From positions 1,550,001 to 1,614,000 of the forward strand of contig NZ_CP101717.1 of assembly GCF_030643825.1 (NCBI RefSeq): 64,000 nt of DNA, in the 5' to 3' direction. The DNA comes from Salinispirillum sp. LH 10-3-1 (GTDB lineage: Bacteria; Pseudomonadota; Gammaproteobacteria; Pseudomonadales; Natronospirillaceae). Made by a program: the position numbers and the translations under genes. This document shows, piece by piece, positions 61,980 to 64,000 of this stretch; position 1 is the stretch's first letter, and each line of letters begins with the position of its first letter. The notes under the pieces are model-generated. The model saw nothing but the letters and a program-made list of their open reading frames with translations, searched no databases and was not told the origin of the DNA.

Positions 61980-64000
61980 TCAGAAGTTGACGATCAAGCG
62001 CACTGCGTCTAGGTGCAGTTCCGCGTGTTGAATGGCTTCTGCGAGTGCGGCACGGTCTTCTTTCAGAGTCTCAAGGTCGACGCTGAAATCCTTGCCTGAC
62101 ACGGCTTGCAGGGCTTCTAGGCGGGCGATCTCACCGTCATAAAAGGTGTGACTCGATTCGGTCGCTTGCGCTTTCAATGTGGCCAGCTCAGGCTCGGCTT
62201 GTGCGCGTACCTTTTCCAGCAGTGTTGCTATCAGGGTGTTCTGCGATTTGATCACTTCCAACACCACATTTTTTTTGATGCGTTGCTGCAGATCACGCAG
62301 GTCCTTGTCGACGAAGTACTCCGTGATTGGCTGCGCTTCCTGATCGATCACCACTTGAAAAGACGCTTGCGGCAAGTAGCGACCAGCGGCGCGCGCCCGT
62401 GGGTGTTGCATGATGGGCATGAAGTGCGCAGCAACATAAAGGCTGCCTTTGGATAAATCTGGCTGGCTGATCAAGGTCACGCCAGCGGCACCTAGGTGAC
62501 TGTCCTCCAGTGTTTCGAGCACAAAGTCTACCATGGGGTGCTCCCAAGTGATGAATTGGATGTCATCACGGCTGACAGCAACGGAGCGTCTGAACGTCAC
62601 GCGCGTGCCTTCGTCGCCCATAAAGGGTAGGGAGTCGGTCAGCATGTTGGCGCTGGGTTGCAGGCTGAAAATACCTTGGCCTTCATCTTCGACATCAATG
62701 CCGAAGCTGTCCAGTGCCTCGATCATAAAGTCCTGTGGCGACAACTGACTCTCAAATTCAACGATCTGCTCCAGTAACTCTTGAGCTTCATGTCGATTGA
62801 AGGAGTGCCATTCCAAAAGGCGATTCTTGCCTGCGCGCAGACGCGCTGTCAGCTCTTGCGCCAGCGTCTGCACTGAGGTCAGCTCATTCTGGAACTCTGC
62901 CTCAGTCAGTGCATCCAAGTAGTCTAACTGCTGTGGTTGGTCGTCGGGAACCCGTTCCGACAGTACCGCCTGCCCGACGCCACAAGTCTGTTCAAAGGCG
63001 TTTAACCCAGCGTTATACCATTCGAACCAGCGCTCGCTGACGTGCTCAATGAAATAGGGCACATGAATCTGAATGGTATTGGTTTGGCCGATCCGATCCA
63101 AGCGACCAATACGCTGTTCCAAGAGATCAGGGTGGTTTGGCAGATCAAAACACACCAGATGATGCGCAAACTGAAAGTTTCGACCTTCACTGCCGATCTC
63201 TGAGCACACTAGAATCTGCGCCCCGTCGTCCAGGTCCGCAAAATAGGCCCCGGCCCGATCGCGCTCGATTAGGGTCATGTCTTCATGGAACTGGGCAGTA
63301 CGCAAACCTTCGCGCAGCCGCAAGTGGCCTTCCAGTCCGGTAGCCGTGCGTAAGTTGTGGCAGATGACCAGCAGCTTTTCGTCGGTACTCTGGGCCAGTT
63401 TGACCAGCCACTCCACGCGTGGGTCATCTTCTGTCCACGCCAGTATACCGATTTCAGGGTAGGGTTTATCGAGTAAATAATCGCTGGGCAGTGGCAGCGC
63501 GGTAGCGTGCACTTGGCGCTCTGGAAAGCCTGCGATGCGATCGCGGGTATTGCGGTACTGAATGCGCCCGGTGCCCTGTACGTCGATTAAGTGATCAACC
63601 AGTAGTTGGATGTCCTTTTCGTCGGACGACTCGCGCGCCTGCGTCAGTAGCTTTTGGCTATAGGGGTCAGTACAGAACGCGTCCAGTGCGGTGCTTTGCA
63701 AGTCACTGTCCAGCCATTCGCCCAGTGCCGTGCTGAGAGCTTCCAGTTGTGTGTGCGTGCTTAAATACCGCGGTAGGTCATTAAAGTGCTGCGGGTCTAA
63801 CAGTCGCAGGCGAGCAAAATGGCTTTCTACACCCAGTTGTTCTGGTGTGGCGGTCAACAGCAACAGCCCCGGAGTACTAGCGCTCAAGGTTTCAATCGCT
63901 TGATATTCAAGGCTAGGTGCTTCCTCTGACCAAGCAAGATGGTGTGCCTCATCGACAATCAATAGATCCCACTGACTGCGCGTTGCAAACTCAAGTGCGT
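61980..64000 (-). CDS. rapA: RNA polymerase-associated helicase-like protein RapA, C-terminal part
   Basis: RapA is a Swi2/Snf2-type ATPase that binds RNA polymerase and helps it recycle. The reading frame stays open to the right edge, so the N-terminal part is outside. About 673 codons are visible, from just before the Walker B box DLLIVDEAHHLAW. Motif III is LLLTATPEQLGVESHFARLR; motifs V and VI are ILVCSEIGSEGRNFQFAHHL and LEQRIGRLDRIGQTNTIQIH. The RapA-specific C-terminal region follows, ending HLDAVRLIVNF. Confidence 0.94.
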   Translation of the reverse strand, partial: ALEFATRSQWDLLIVDEAHHLAWSEEAPSLEYQAIETLSASTPGLLLLTATPEQLGVESHFARLRLLDPQHFNDLPRYLSTHTQLEALSTALGEWLDSDLQSTALDAFCTDPYSQKLLTQARESSDEKDIQLLVDHLIDVQGTGRIQYRNTRDRIAGFPERQVHATALPLPSDYLLDKPYPEIGILAWTEDDPRVEWLVKLAQSTDEKLLVICHNLRTATGLEGHLRLREGLRTAQFHEDMTLIERDRAGAYFADLDDGAQILVCSEIGSEGRNFQFAHHLVCFDLPNHPDLLEQRIGRLDRIGQTNTIQIHVPYFIEHVSERWFEWYNAGLNAFEQTCGVGQAVLSERVPDDQPQQLDYLDALTEAEFQNELTSVQTLAQELTARLRAGKNRLLEWHSFNRHEAQELLEQIVEFESQLSPQDFMIEALDSFGIDVEDEGQGIFSLQPSANMLTDSLPFMGDEGTRVTFRRSVAVSRDDIQFITWEHPMVDFVLETLEDSHLGAAGVTLISQPDLSKGSLYVAAHFMPIMQHPRARAAGRYLPQASFQVVIDQEAQPITEYFVDKDLRDLQQRIKKNVVLEVIKSQNTLIATLLEKVRAQAEPELATLKAQATESSHTFYDGEIARLEALQAVSGKDFSVDLETLKEDRAALAEAIQHAELHLDAVRLIVNF

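Overview
The window reads as a housekeeping-rich stretch of a gammaproteobacterial chromosome with roughly balanced base composition. Enterobacterial-type pyrBI, TyrR with a consensus TyrR box, ypjD-ffh, pheST-ihfA-merR-tRNA-Pro, dnaX-ybaB-recR, YcgL/YcgN, tandem fadD genes, HrpA, RapA and a TIGR03503-type VWA protein together suggest a marine Oceanospirillales-like organism (Reinekea/Saccharospirillum would fit; the genus is a guess). No transposase, integrase, phage gene, CRISPR array or rRNA was seen. One tRNA and the 4.5S SRP RNA are present.

Layout. 1-4000: 5' end of proS, an amino-acid binding protein, and a chemoreceptor behind a likely sigma-28 promoter. 4000-14800: glyoxalase/acyltransferase pair, HIT protein, PAP2 phosphatase with a glycosyltransferase, autoregulated tyrR, Yip1-like and CNNM/CBS membrane proteins, an acetyltransferase, ypjD and ffh. 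14800-24420: a second chemoreceptor, pyrBI, a ComEA-like protein, cysQ, then pheS-pheT-ihfA-merR and tRNA-Pro(GGG). 24500-33800: cmoM, a hypothetical gene, a CheY-CheC-diguanylate cyclase operon, acnB, and queE coupled to a GGDEF-EAL protein. 33880-42400: a tightly packed minus-strand series of ten genes (photolyase, DUF523/DUF1722, NTF2-like, SDR, flavin oxidoreductase, DUF1365, Cfa-like methyltransferase, DUF2878 and two unrecognised envelope proteins). 42400-50920: ffs, a large unrecognised lipoprotein, dnaX-ybaB-recR-rnd-ycgL-ycgN and two small membrane proteins. 51157-64000: VWA protein, two acyl-CoA ligases, hrpA, a LysE-type exporter and the 3' part of rapA.

The most interesting unit is the 33.9-42.4 kb series. 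It resembles the photolyase/lipid clusters that other proteobacteria place under singlet-oxygen (RpoE-ChrR) or light (LitR/CarH) control. Its Cfa homologue has lost two of the five residues that hold bicarbonate in true cyclopropane synthases, so it probably makes a different methylated lipid, possibly a furan fatty acid precursor. Other points of note are a perfect TyrR box over the tyrR promoter inside a longer 13-bp inverted repeat, REP-like inverted repeats at two convergent gene junctions (one supplies the ffh stop codon), and several other non-coding inverted repeats.
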